Of a stretch of DNA of 36,680 bases, positions 1 to 8,631 are shown one piece after another; positions within the stretch are counted from its first letter, which is position 1; each line of letters starts with the position of its first letter. The stretch is from Bdellovibrionales bacterium CG10_big_fil_rev_8_21_14_0_10_45_34 (lineage in GTDB: Bacteria > Bdellovibrionota > Bdellovibrionia > Bdellovibrionales > 1-14-0-10-45-34), in the NCBI GenBank assembly GCA_002778785.1, contig PEZS01000001.1:87552-124231 (forward strand), read 5' to 3'. The notes beneath the pieces are model-generated. The model searched no databases. It had not been told where the DNA came from and saw nothing but the letters and a program-made list of their open reading frames with translations. Position numbers and translations under genes: made by a program.

Positions 1-76
1 CGCCGGTGTGACTCCATCGCCGGTGTGACTCCATCGCCGGTGTGACTCCATCGCCGGTGTGACTCCATCGCCGGTG
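1..76. repeat. 17-bp tandem repeat, 4.5 copies, running off the left edge
   Basis: Four identical copies of the 17-base unit CGCCGGTGTGACTCCAT run head to tail from base 1 to 68, followed by a partial copy (CGCCGGTG) to base 76. The array probably continues left of the window. There is no unique spacer between the copies, so it is a simple minisatellite and not CRISPR. It lies upstream of the secreted nuclease gene. A unit of 17 is not a multiple of three, so it is unlikely to encode a repeated peptide. Confidence 0.95.
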
Positions 77-154
77 CCAGATTGGTCTAGAAAATGCGAC
101 CCAATCGTTAAAATCGCTTGGTTACTACTGCTCAGTTGTTAGGCTTAAAACCCA

Positions 155-640
155 ATGCCAATGAGATTCTATTCCTATTTACTTTTTGTACTGATTTTCT
201 TTTTACTCAAGGGAGTCCCTGTGCTCGCGGTAGATGTATCGCCTTCTTGCGATCACACTCCCACCACTTTTAGCTGCGTGAAGTACAAGAAGAATTACGA
301 CGGCGATACCGTAACCTTTGATATACCGAATGTTCACCCTTTGATTGGTAAAAGTGTATCGGTTCGTGTAGCCGGAATTGATGCTCCAGAGAAAAAAGGA
401 AAGAAACCGTGTGAGATGGAAAAGGCTAGAGACGCCCAGCGTTTGGTAGAAAATCTACTAAAAAACGCCAGACATATTGAGCTTAAAAACGTCAAGCGAG
501 ACAAATATTTTCGGATTCTGGCAGAGGTTTTGTTTGACGGAAAGTCCCTCGGTGACACATTGATTAAAAACAAGTTGGCTTACGAGTATGACGGCGGCAG
601 AAAACCATCATCAGTCGATTGGTGCCGTACACAAAATTAA
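155..640 (+). CDS. Secreted thermonuclease-like protein (SNase family)
   Basis: A 161-residue protein of the staphylococcal nuclease family, which cleaves DNA and RNA phosphodiesters using Ca2+. A hydrophobic signal sequence covers about residues 5-26, so it should be exported. The family core is present: DGDTV at 50-54 (metal-binding Asp), RVAGIDAPE at 71-79 (catalytic Arg and Glu region) and KRDKYFRILAEV near 114-125 (second Arg). Cysteines at 32, 41, 86 and near the C-terminus could form disulfides outside the cytoplasm. Two candidate ATGs lie six bases apart (155 and 161); neither has a clear ribosome site. Small exported SNases commonly serve nucleic acid degradation outside the cell. 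The gene converges on its right-hand neighbour. Confidence 0.88.
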   Translation: MPMRFYSYLLFVLIFFLLKGVPVLAVDVSPSCDHTPTTFSCVKYKKNYDGDTVTFDIPNVHPLIGKSVSVRVAGIDAPEKKGKKPCEMEKARDAQRLVENLLKNARHIELKNVKRDKYFRILAEVLFDGKSLGDTLIKNKLAYEYDGGRKPSSVDWCRTQN

Positions 641-688
641 TCCAGCTTGCGCGCACATCCAAGTCAATGGTGAAAGCTACGTCGAAAA

Positions 689-708
689 CTACCCCGCCGC
701 CGGGGTAG
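689..708 (-). terminator. Hairpin between convergent genes, probable terminator
   Basis: CTACCCC pairs with GGGGTAG around a six-base loop (GCCGCC). Read on the minus strand it lies 13 bases past the stop of the secreted protein gene ending at 722 and is followed by TTTTCG, a short U-tract. On the plus strand it follows the nuclease stop by about 48 bases but no T-run follows. It may serve mainly the minus-strand gene. Confidence 0.45.
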
Positions 709-721
709 AGACCTTAAAACT

Positions 722-1225
722 TCAAAACTGAATTGACCCGACATTGAAGTGGCACACCATTGGTTGGTTTTTCACGAAGTTGACTTTGGGTTTTCCATCT
801 TCCGTCTTAAGAATCTCTAGATACCCGCTAATTGAGATTGTCCCCTCGTTCGATGTCACAGGAGTGCGAGATTTTAGGTAAAAGTAAAGCATCAAGCTTT
901 TAGATCTATCGACAATGATTTCAATATTCGCTGGCCTTCCACTCTCGGTGACCACTTCGATTGGCTGCACATCGGCATACTCGTTCAATAACTCTTCTGT
1001 CTTAGTCAACACTGATCCTGATTCTGATTTCTTAAAAGTCTTCTTTTCGACAATAATTTTACCCTTTTCGACCATGCTGGCTGGCGCTGTCACTCTCAGA
1101 TAGAGACTAGTAAACGTAGTCTCATCAAAAGTAGCTTCTTGAAGCGCGCATCCATAAGTGTCTTTAGTGTTGCCATAGGCGCTCCCACCAACCATCAATG
1201 ACAAAAGTAGTGCTAGAAATTTCAA
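722..1225 (-). CDS. Small secreted protein of unknown function
   Basis: A 167-residue protein not recognised as a family member. It begins with a typical signal peptide (MKFLALLLSLMVGGSAYGN), so it is likely periplasmic or secreted. The mature part alternates short polar and hydrophobic segments, suggesting a beta-rich fold, and ends in QF. Two cysteines (in the YGCAL and MVCHF motifs) could form a disulfide. The start is TTG at 1225, supported by a strong GGGAGG ribosome site seven bases upstream; no better ATG is available. The gene is monocistronic, convergent with the nuclease, and ends just before a hairpin. Confidence 0.75.
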   Translation of the reverse strand: MKFLALLLSLMVGGSAYGNTKDTYGCALQEATFDETTFTSLYLRVTAPASMVEKGKIIVEKKTFKKSESGSVLTKTEELLNEYADVQPIEVVTESGRPANIEIIVDRSKSLMLYFYLKSRTPVTSNEGTISISGYLEILKTEDGKPKVNFVKNQPMVCHFNVGSIQF

Positions 1226-1377
1226 ATTACCTCCCAGGTTAAGTTTATCACCGGCCCATGCTAAATTGACGATGCATCTCGGGACGGTAGTGAGTTCAAT
1301 ACTCGCGTGCGGATTCTACCAGAATTAGCGCCTGTGCGTAAGGGGAATGACTAGATGAAAAAAAATTCACAAAAAAA

Positions 1378-1454
<77 letters not shown>

Positions 1455-1554
1455 ATGTAGACTGAATACGTGAGCTCGAAAAATTAACCTAAGCCGTCGA
1501 TTTTGTAAAGCAAAGCTTAATCCAGGCAATGGGTAGTCAGAGACGCCGAAAGAG

Positions 1555-3264
1555 CTAGGCTGCGTTAGCGTTAGCATGAGTCGACAGCATTTTCATGGCT
1601 TCAGCGACCTTCTGAGCCACTGCCTCTACGTCTTCCAGTTTAGATCTATTGGCCTTTAGGGCGTAGGTGATTCCTAGGAGCATACCAATCAAGTTTTCAC
1701 CATCCAGAATCGGTACGATACTCATATGATCTGGCATTTTTCCTTCGTTCCAATGGTCGAAAAACTGATGGGTGATCTTATTTTCGACTAAATAGCCATG
1801 ATACGGAGTTTGAGTTTCAAAGACGATCCTAAATGGGCTCGGTTCCTTGACGCTGACGAGCTTTTGAGCTGCTTTCGCGGGTTTCCATCTTTCGTCCCAT
1901 GCCCAAATTTGAAGTTGGCCATTGATGAGTTTTAAGAACATCGTGCGCGACAAAAACTCTCGCATGTTTGCTAGGGCATAGTAAGCTAGCTTTGCCTCCT
2001 CAGTGACGGTTTCAACGCCAGGTGGATCAAAGCTCTCATCAATTTTAATCTCTCCTAACGCACTACTTTCGATAACCTGAGATGGTGGTCTTGCAATAGC
2101 AGGGTTTAATGTTGCAACAACAGGCGCGTTTATCACAAATGATTTTGTCACAGTGACTTCATTGTCTGACATCGCATTTGTGATCCCTGTTTTCTCTGGC
2201 ACTTGTGGCTCTGCAGGTGGTGTCGCAGGCGTCGCTTCCAATTTAATCGAAGGCTTTGTTCGATCAGAGTCTACGCCATGAGGCTCTGCTGGCTGCGTGG
2301 CATGGGGCGCTTTCAGAGTAATTGAGGGCTTTGTGCTTTCAGAATCTACGCTCGACGGCTCTTTGGCTTTGGTGGATTTCAGTTTAACCTGTGTAACCTC
2401 TTCGTCGGTCAACATGTTGGGAACTTTTGTTTTGTCACCAATCTCGTTAGGGTAGGCCGCTATCTCGATAGGTCTGATTTCTGATTTCTTTATCGGAGGA
2501 GGCGTTCTCTCATCCTTAAACCCAGTGATGGTGCCAAAATCAATATCACCAAAGTCTTCAATTGGTCTTTCGACTATTCCGGTAGGGGAGTCAGCAAATT
2601 CCTCGTCCTCCTCTGTGCGCGAACTAGTTGTCAGCGGTGCAGACAAATCAAGACCTTGCGGTGTCTTGCTTTTTTCGACCTTTGCTTCGTCGATATCAAG
2701 GCCTTCAGGGGATTCGGATTTTGCAATCGCACTTTCATCAAAGTTAAGCCCCTCAGGAGTCGATTCTTTTGCAATCGCACTTTCATCAAAGTTAAGCCCC
2801 TCGGGAGTCGATTCTTTTGCAATCGCACTTTCATCTAAGCTTAAACCTTCTGGCGAAGTACTAACCACCGAGGTGCGTTCATGCGCTTTTTGTTCCCATT
2901 CAAATAGCTGGGTAGGTGGGGCGAGTACTAGTTGATAGGGTTGGGGTGGCTGCTCTAACTCAATCGGGGCAAGGCAAGCGACGAATAGAGTGCCGTCCCA
3001 TTCTGCAACCGGCAGAGACCCTTTGGGCCACAGTCCGGTATGCCTCAGCCAAAGCTCCTTCGGCGGGCTCTTTTGAAAAAATTCCTCGGTGAGGGTAGGC
3101 AGCAGATACTCCGACTGAGCCCACTTGAGGTACTCAGCAGAATCAATTTTCTTTTCCTTAAGACACCAATAAGTAAGTGAGTTTGCCGAACCTTTTTCAG
3201 AATTCCATGCTGAAATATGCTCTTCAACTCTAAAAAATTGGGCCCATTTAGCCACATCGTCCAT
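1555..3264 (-). CDS. Large protein with MshEN-like head, repeat linker and GAF-like tail
   Basis: A 569-residue protein with three visible parts. Residues about 1-110 resemble the N-terminal domain seen in type II secretion and pilus ATPases (MshEN-like: short helices, then a LPTLTEEFF motif and a P-rich strand region with EWDGTLFVACLAP). Residues about 135-430 are a low-complexity acidic and proline-rich linker with two kinds of tandem repeat. Residues about 430-565 look like a GAF-type sensory fold (MSIVPILDGENLIGMLLGI is typical of its last strands). No catalytic motif is visible. It could be a scaffold or a ligand sensor; both domain assignments are weak pattern matches. GTG at 3267 and ATG at 3264 are alternative starts; neither has a strong ribosome site. 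It is divergent from the cysteine desulfurase operon. Confidence 0.8.
   Translation of the reverse strand: MDDVAKWAQFFRVEEHISAWNSEKGSANSLTYWCLKEKKIDSAEYLKWAQSEYLLPTLTEEFFQKSPPKELWLRHTGLWPKGSLPVAEWDGTLFVACLAPIELEQPPQPYQLVLAPPTQLFEWEQKAHERTSVVSTSPEGLSLDESAIAKESTPEGLNFDESAIAKESTPEGLNFDESAIAKSESPEGLDIDEAKVEKSKTPQGLDLSAPLTTSSRTEEDEEFADSPTGIVERPIEDFGDIDFGTITGFKDERTPPPIKKSEIRPIEIAAYPNEIGDKTKVPNMLTDEEVTQVKLKSTKAKEPSSVDSESTKPSITLKAPHATQPAEPHGVDSDRTKPSIKLEATPATPPAEPQVPEKTGITNAMSDNEVTVTKSFVINAPVVATLNPAIARPPSQVIESSALGEIKIDESFDPPGVETVTEEAKLAYYALANMREFLSRTMFLKLINGQLQIWAWDERWKPAKAAQKLVSVKEPSPFRIVFETQTPYHGYLVENKITHQFFDHWNEGKMPDHMSIVPILDGENLIGMLLGITYALKANRSKLEDVEAVAQKVAEAMKMLSTHANANAA
2640..2866 (-). repeat. 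In-frame 48-bp tandem repeat inside the linker
   Basis: About five copies of a 16-residue unit of the form (S/T)PEGL(N/D/S)(F/I/L)DE(S/A)xIAKE. Two central copies are identical as protein and nearly so as DNA (around 2755-2850), which points to recent duplication. A second, longer period of about 25 residues, carrying VDSxxTKPSIxL, follows around 2205-2355. The copy number probably varies between strains. Confidence 0.9.
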
Positions 3265-3342
3265 CACTTTTTATTTCGGATGAAAATCCCTAAAACCGAA
3301 GCATATTGTGGGGTTTAACGTATTGTGCTAGATTCGGCCCCA

Positions 3343-4545
3343 ATGAACCATCCTACACACCCAATCTATCTCGATCACAACTCCACAACACCGCCGAACG
3401 ACCAGGTGGTAGCGAGACTAAAGGAGTGGTCTGGTTTGTGGGCAAATCCAAGTTCCGCACACAGCTTAGCAAGAGGGCCTAAATCCGCACTGACTTCTGT
3501 GCGCCGACAAATCGCTGGTTGGTTGAACGTTGCACCGATAGAAATTGTTTTTACTTCAGGAGGTAGCGAAGGAAACTCCGCTATAATCAAAGGAGTTTTT
3601 GAGTCTCTCAAACAAAAAGGTTCTCGCAATCGGTATGTGTTTTCAGAGGTCGAGCACCCTAGCATTGTTCGAAGCGCTGACTGGCTAAAAAAACAAGGAG
3701 CCGAAGTCGAGTGGATTCCGTGTAATCGAGATGGACTACTTGATTTGGAGTTCTACGAGAGTGTTCTAAAAAAAGAAGACGTGGCTCTCGTCTCCGTCAT
3801 GTTTGCAAACAATGAAACCGGCAGCATCTTTCCTATAAAAAAAATGGCAGCCAAGGCGCATAAACACGGCGCTTTGTTTCACACAGATGCTGTGCAAATT
3901 GCTGGCAAGGTTCGCTTTGATTTTGGCAATCTCAATGTCGATTACGCGACATTCGCAGGGCACAAGTTTTATGCGCTCAAAGGCGCTGGGTGGACATACA
4001 TTAAAAAAAATGTGCCGTATTCAAGTTTGATCATCGGTGGCGGGCAAGAGCGATCTCGCCGCGCAGGCACTGAAAATCTGCTAGCAATAGCTTCAATTGG
4101 CGAAATGATCACCCAGCTTGAAACAAACTTAGATAAACATATTTCACATATGTCCTCACTGCGAGATGAAATGGAAGAACTGGTTGAAAAGCTTTTACCA
4201 GAGGTAAAGATCACCGGTGCAGGTGCCCCTAGACTCTCAAATACGAGCAATTTTGTTATAGATGGCATGGATGGAGACACATTACTTATGCGACTCGATT
4301 TGCGGGGATATTGCGTGAGCACAGGGTCTGCATGCAGTTCGGGAGCTCAAGAGCCCTCAAGGGTACTAAGAGCAATGGGGCTAAGTCATAGAGAAGCCAA
4401 TGCATCTGTTCGCGTGAGCATAGGTTGGGGCACAACTCGAGAACAGATTCACAATTTTTGCCATGAACTGCAGGATGCCGTTCAAAGTATTCGTGAGAGT
4501 CAAACCCATGCGACGGGTTCGCGATCCGACTTGGTGCAGTTATGA
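3343..4545 (+). CDS. Cysteine desulfurase (IscS/NifS family)
   Basis: A 400-residue PLP enzyme that moves sulfur from cysteine onto an active-site cysteine as persulfide. The PLP-binding lysine is K208 in FAGHKFY, and the PLP-contacting SGGSEGN segment is at 72-78. The persulfide cysteine is C331 in [14 protein letters not shown], followed by the class I type loop. Length and spacing match IscS (E. coli K206 and C328). ATG at 3343 is preferred to an upstream GTG at 3325 because homologs start shortly before the YLDHNSTT strand. The stop overlaps the mnmA start by four bases (ATGA). This pairing suggests that the enzyme supplies sulfur to MnmA for 2-thiouridine, and perhaps also to Fe-S assembly. 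No iscU or scaffold gene follows. Confidence 0.95.
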   Translation: MNHPTHPIYLDHNSTTPPNDQVVARLKEWSGLWANPSSAHSLARGPKSALTSVRRQIAGWLNVAPIEIVFTSGGSEGNSAIIKGVFESLKQKGSRNRYVFSEVEHPSIVRSADWLKKQGAEVEWIPCNRDGLLDLEFYESVLKKEDVALVSVMFANNETGSIFPIKKMAAKAHKHGALFHTDAVQIAGKVRFDFGNLNVDYATFAGHKFYALKGAGWTYIKKNVPYSSLIIGGGQERSRRAGTENLLAIASIGEMITQLETNLDKHISHMSSLRDEMEELVEKLLPEVKITGAGAPRLSNTSNFVIDGMDGDTLLMRLDLRGYCVSTGSACSSGAQEPSRVLRAMGLSHREANASVRVSIGWGTTREQIHNFCHELQDAVQSIRESQTHATGSRSDLVQL

Positions 4546-5651
4546 AAGAAGTTATGGCAGCAAAAAAGCCTCGAGTATTAGTAGCAATGAGTGGTGGAGT
4601 AGATAGCTCCGTCGCCGCCGCTTTATTGATCGAGCAAGGTTACGATGTCGTCGGCATCACCATGCAAGTTTGGGATTACTCGAAAGATGCCTGTAGCCTT
4701 GAAGAGGGTAAAGGAACCTGCTGCTCTAGTGAAGACGTCGAAGACGCCCGCGCTGTTGCAGATCGCCTAGGATTTCCTTTTTATGTTATGAACTGTGAAG
4801 CCAAGTTTAAGGCTTTTGTGATTGATCCATTTGTAGACAGCTATTTGAATGGAAAGACGCCTGTACCATGCGTAAACTGCAATACATTTTTGAAGTTCGA
4901 TCACCTTTTTCAAAAGATGAAAGAGCTTGATTGTGATTACTTGGCTACTGGGCACTACGCTCGGATCGTCGAAAAGAATGGGAAGTACTCCATTGTAACA
5001 AGTGAAGATCGCTGGAAGGATCAAACTTATTTTCTTTTTACGATGTCCCAAGAGCGGATCTCAAAACTGATGTTTCCGATTGGGCACCTCACGAAACCGC
5101 GAGTTCGCGAAATTGCAGAGCAGCATCAACTTTTAAACTCTCAGAAGAAAGACTCAACCGGCATTTGTTTTATTAGTTCAAAGGGGCATGGTGCATTTAT
5201 AGAACAACACGTCCCAGCGGATTTGCTCAAGCCCGGCTACATCAGGCGGCTGTCGAATCAAGAGGTGTTAGGAGAGCATAAAGGAATTCACCAATTCACG
5301 CTTGGCCAGAGACGCGGCTTAGGGCTCGATCACCACGAAACTCTTTTTGTCGTAAAGATCGATCCAGCCACAAACACAGTTTGGGTGGGCGAAGAAAAGG
5401 ATCTTATGCGGGGCAGTCTCGTGATCGAGAAAACTAATTGGCTGGGTAGTGTAGAAGACGGTGAAAAACTAAGTGTAAAAATTAGGTATCTGCATACAGG
5501 CTCTTTAGCCACCGTGCGAAAGTTGAACGTTAGCAGTGAAGAAAAGTATGTTGTCGACTTTGATGAACCGCAAAGGGCAATTACGCCGGGGCAAGCCGCT
5601 GTATTCTATCGAGGAGACGAGCTGCTTGGGGGCGGCTGGATAGTAGAGTAA
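4542..5651 (+). CDS. mnmA: tRNA-specific 2-thiouridylase MnmA
   Basis: A 369-residue enzyme that adenylates and then thiolates U34 of tRNAs for Lys, Glu and Gln. The PP-loop SGGVDSS is at 17-23. The catalytic cysteine in the CN motif is C113 ([11 protein letters not shown]), and the second, persulfide-accepting cysteine is C209 in STGICFI. GHYAR at 137-141 and the C-terminal beta-barrel domains are present, and the length is normal. It starts at the ATGA overlap with the desulfurase; a second in-frame ATG twelve bases later is an alternative. Overlap with its sulfur donor gene implies translational coupling. Confidence 0.97.
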   Translation: MKEVMAAKKPRVLVAMSGGVDSSVAAALLIEQGYDVVGITMQVWDYSKDACSLEEGKGTCCSSEDVEDARAVADRLGFPFYVMNCEAKFKAFVIDPFVDSYLNGKTPVPCVNCNTFLKFDHLFQKMKELDCDYLATGHYARIVEKNGKYSIVTSEDRWKDQTYFLFTMSQERISKLMFPIGHLTKPRVREIAEQHQLLNSQKKDSTGICFISSKGHGAFIEQHVPADLLKPGYIRRLSNQEVLGEHKGIHQFTLGQRRGLGLDHHETLFVVKIDPATNTVWVGEEKDLMRGSLVIEKTNWLGSVEDGEKLSVKIRYLHTGSLATVRKLNVSSEEKYVVDFDEPQRAITPGQAAVFYRGDELLGGGWIVE

Positions 5652-5725
5652 ATGTTGAATAAACTATTGAATAAACTGACGAGAATATTGCTAAGCAATA
5701 TAAAGTCATCACCGGCGAGAGAGTT

Positions 5726-7033
5726 GTGAGTTTGATTAGCTTTCACACACATGGTTGTAAGGTAAATACCTACGACACCGGCCTATTAGAAAACCAACTA
5801 AATGATGTAGCGACTTCGGACGCGCACGTTCATGTTATTAATTCGTGTGCGGTGACAGCGCAGGCGACTTTGGATGTTGTCAAGCAAGCAAGGCGTCTTA
5901 AAAGAAAGCAGCCAGATTCGAAAGTGGTAGTGACAGGTTGTTCTGCACAGGTCGATCATCAAATTCTTTTGGATGCACCAGAGATCGACATAGTAGTTGC
6001 GAACTCCCACAAACCTCACCTGAGAGAAATTTTGCAAGATCATCTATCGGCTAAAGAGAGTTCTCGCTCCTACATAGATGATATATTTAAAAATGAAACG
6101 TTGGGCGAGGGCGGCGGTCTTGAAAGTGCTCATACAAGGGCCTATTTAAAGATACAAGATGGATGCAATAGTTTTTGTACGTTTTGTGTAATCCCTTTTG
6201 CGAGAGGACGAAGTCGATCTCTAAGTGTGAAAGAGCTGTGCGAAAGAGCGAATTCTCTTTACCAGCAGGGCGCCCGTGAAATTGTACTTACAGGTGTTCA
6301 CGTTGGCGACTACGAAAATACAAATGGCGAAAGTAAAGTTGTTTTAGAAGATTTAGTGTCTGAGATGTTAAAAAGGACTGAGGTGCCTCGCTACCGAATA
6401 TCCAGTTTGGAGCCCATAGAGCTGACAGATCGTCTTTTAGATCTTTATTCTGACGAGAGATTATGTCCGCACTTTCATATGAGTATTCAAAGTGCATCTA
6501 CCAAGGTTCTTCACGAGATGAAGAGAAAATATACAGCCGAAGATGTAAAGAGCGCGTTGACGCGAATACGTCAGAAGCTTCCGAGTGCCTACATAGGAAT
6601 GGACGTCATCGCGGGCTTCCCCGGGGAGACGGATGAGGAGTTTTTAGAGACGTGTGAGAATCTTCGATCGACTCCCTGGACGCGGATCCATGTGTTCCCG
6701 TACAGCGAAAGATCTCGCACTAAGGCGGCTCAGAGAGAGGATCAGATTCCAGTGGCAACACGAATGAGTCGCGCCGAAGCATTACGAGAGTTAAGTCATC
6801 AGAGAGCATTTGAAGAAGCTGAAAGGCAGATTGGACTAGTAAAGCGGGCCCTAGTACTGAGAAATAACAAAGAGCGCGGCAGAGCGTTAACGAGGGATTA
6901 CTGGAATTTGGAAATTGATCAGAACGACCTTAGCGTGAACGAGGAGTTAGAGTTTAGGATCGTCGCAATCAGCGACCGTTCCGTTCACAATGGGCCGATT
7001 TTAAAAGCAGAAGTGGTCTGTGCGAGCTGTTAG
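5726..7033 (+). CDS. mtaB: tRNA methylthiotransferase, MtaB type
   Basis: A 435-residue radical SAM enzyme of the MiaB/RimO/MtaB group, which adds a methylthio group to t6A37 of tRNA. The N-terminal cluster cysteines are C11, C41 and C72 (HGCKVN, NSCAV, TGCSAQ). The radical SAM triad is C147, C151 and C154 (CNSFCTFC). A TRAM-like RNA-binding tail spans about 365-435. The HTHGCKVNTYD start and the C-terminal region fit MtaB better than MiaB. The start is GTG at 5726, behind a purine-rich GGCGAGAGAG site. It lies between mnmA and rnc, so this operon carries two sulfur modifications of the tRNA anticodon loop. Confidence 0.92.
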   Translation: MSLISFHTHGCKVNTYDTGLLENQLNDVATSDAHVHVINSCAVTAQATLDVVKQARRLKRKQPDSKVVVTGCSAQVDHQILLDAPEIDIVVANSHKPHLREILQDHLSAKESSRSYIDDIFKNETLGEGGGLESAHTRAYLKIQDGCNSFCTFCVIPFARGRSRSLSVKELCERANSLYQQGAREIVLTGVHVGDYENTNGESKVVLEDLVSEMLKRTEVPRYRISSLEPIELTDRLLDLYSDERLCPHFHMSIQSASTKVLHEMKRKYTAEDVKSALTRIRQKLPSAYIGMDVIAGFPGETDEEFLETCENLRSTPWTRIHVFPYSERSRTKAAQREDQIPVATRMSRAEALRELSHQRAFEEAERQIGLVKRALVLRNNKERGRALTRDYWNLEIDQNDLSVNEELEFRIVAISDRSVHNGPILKAEVVCASC

Positions 7034-7057
7034 TTTTTAACCGTTGGAGTTTGTCTA

Positions 7058-7747
7058 TTGGACATCACATTTTCTGAAGTTCAAAAGAAATTGGGTTATA
7101 CATTCAGCGAGCCTGCACTCCTTGATGTGGCATTGACTCACAAGAGCTTTCGACATTTGAATGGGCTCTCCTACGATAACGAAAAGTTAGAGTTTCTTGG
7201 CGATGTGGTATTAGCTTTGGTTGTCAGCGAGACTCTTATGAAAGCATTGCCAGATGTAGATGAAGGGCATTTGACGAAGCGCAGAGCTAGCCTTGTCAAC
7301 CAATCGGTGCTAGCGGCCGTCGCTGAAGAGCAAGGGTTTGTAGATCACTTGCGGGTGCAGCAGGATGGCTTTCAGTCCTCTAAAAGGATTGAGGCCTGCA
7401 TGGTTGAGGCGATTTTGGGTGCAATATACTTAGATGGTGGGTTAGCACCGTGTAGAAGTGTTGTAGAAAAGTGGTTGTCCAATAGAATATCCGATGCCTC
7501 TCATGAACCATTTGAAGAAGACTTCAAATCTAGGCTTCAAGAGATTGTGCAAAAGCAGCATAAGATGCCACCGACCTATCGTTTAGTTGCAGAAACCGGA
7601 CCCCAGCACGATCGACTGTTCGAAGTAGAGCTGGCTCTTCCAGAAGGAGGAGTGTTTCGCGGAGTTGGAAAAAGTAAAAAGAAGGCAGAACACGAAGCGG
7701 CTCAAGCGGCGCTGCGTGAGCAAGCTGTGAAAAAGGAAGCAAAATGA
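7058..7747 (+). CDS. rnc: Ribonuclease III
   Basis: A 229-residue double-strand-specific RNase that matures rRNA and some mRNAs. The signature NEKLEFLGDVVL is at 41-52, with catalytic D49; the second metal-binding residue E117 lies in CMVEAILGAIY. A double-stranded RNA-binding domain fills about 155-225 (PPTYRLVAETGP, then GKSKKKAEHEAAQAAL). The start is TTG at 7058 with TTGGAG about eight bases upstream; no ATG fits. The stop overlaps era by four bases, the conserved rnc-era pairing in which the two proteins act together on 16S rRNA maturation. Confidence 0.97.
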   Translation: MDITFSEVQKKLGYTFSEPALLDVALTHKSFRHLNGLSYDNEKLEFLGDVVLALVVSETLMKALPDVDEGHLTKRRASLVNQSVLAAVAEEQGFVDHLRVQQDGFQSSKRIEACMVEAILGAIYLDGGLAPCRSVVEKWLSNRISDASHEPFEEDFKSRLQEIVQKQHKMPPTYRLVAETGPQHDRLFEVELALPEGGVFRGVGKSKKKAEHEAAQAALREQAVKKEAK

Positions 7748-8631
7748 AAAGATACGGCGCCATTTCAATAATCGGCGAGCCCAACGTAGGAAAAAGCACT
7801 CTTATCAATGCATTGGTCGGAGAAAAAGTAAGTGCAGTTACGCACAAAGCTCAGACAACCAGAGCTCGGTCTTACGGTCTCATGTCGTCAGAAGAAGATC
7901 AGGTTCTTATAGTTGATACCCCAGGGTTCAATAAGCGCCCCGGCGGCTTAAACCACTTCTTGCATGAAGAAATCTTATCTTCAGTTCATGGAGTCGATGT
8001 TGTCGTCGGACTTTTGAGTTTTTCGTCGGCCAAAGAAGAGAAGATTTTACCGACACTCAATTTACTCGAAAGCCTTTCAAATCCCTATGTTTTATTGGTC
8101 AACAAATTTGATCAGCAGAATGAGGCTTCAGCGAGATTTTGGTCTGAGTTTGAGAAGAATCACAAAAATTTAGAATACATTAGTGCGCTTAAAAACCCCG
8201 TAGGCGTGAAGACGAAACTACTCAGGTTAATTGAACCCTATTTGCATGCCGTTGACGAACATCCTTACGGTCAAGATGAATATACGTTGAATCCGCTGAA
8301 GATGATGGCTTCAGAGCTTATCAGAGAGACTTGTATGGAGTGGCTCCATAAAGAGATACCTTACGAACTTGCCGTCAGAGTGCTCAGGCTAGAAGATAAA
8401 AAAAGCTTAACTGCCATCGATGCTCAAATACTTGTGACACTTGAAAGACATCGCCCCATTGTTTTAGGCCGAGGGGGGCAAATGATTAAAAAAATAGGCA
8501 CTCAATCTCGAAAGAAAATTGAAGCTTTGGTGGGTCGAAAATTGCTTTTAAATCTTCAGGTAAAAGTCGAGCCTAACTGGTTTCTTGATGAGCGCACTCG
8601 CAGAGAGGTGGGTTTTGGAAGCATCGTCTAA
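7744..8631 (+). CDS. era: Ribosome-assembly GTPase Era
   Basis: A 295-residue GTPase that binds the 3' end of 16S rRNA during small-subunit assembly. G1 is GEPNVGKST at 11-19, G3 DTPG at 58-61 and G4 NKFD at 120-123. A KH RNA-binding domain lies at about 225-285 with the loop GRGGQMIKKIG. Length is as expected. It starts in the ATGA overlap with rnc and its 3' end overlaps the start of der, so the three genes are probably translated in a coupled way. Confidence 0.97.
   Translation: MKRYGAISIIGEPNVGKSTLINALVGEKVSAVTHKAQTTRARSYGLMSSEEDQVLIVDTPGFNKRPGGLNHFLHEEILSSVHGVDVVVGLLSFSSAKEEKILPTLNLLESLSNPYVLLVNKFDQQNEASARFWSEFEKNHKNLEYISALKNPVGVKTKLLRLIEPYLHAVDEHPYGQDEYTLNPLKMMASELIRETCMEWLHKEIPYELAVRVLRLEDKKSLTAIDAQILVTLERHRPIVLGRGGQMIKKIGTQSRKKIEALVGRKLLLNLQVKVEPNWFLDERTRREVGFGSIV

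Noticed and set aside
1-76. CRISPR-like direct repeats
   Set aside because: The 17-base units are directly adjacent without spacers and no cas gene is present.
2525-2935. 136-residue plus-strand frame opposite the repeat region
   Set aside because: It is an antisense shadow of the repetitive coding sequence, with the same 48-base period and no ribosome site or recognisable domain.
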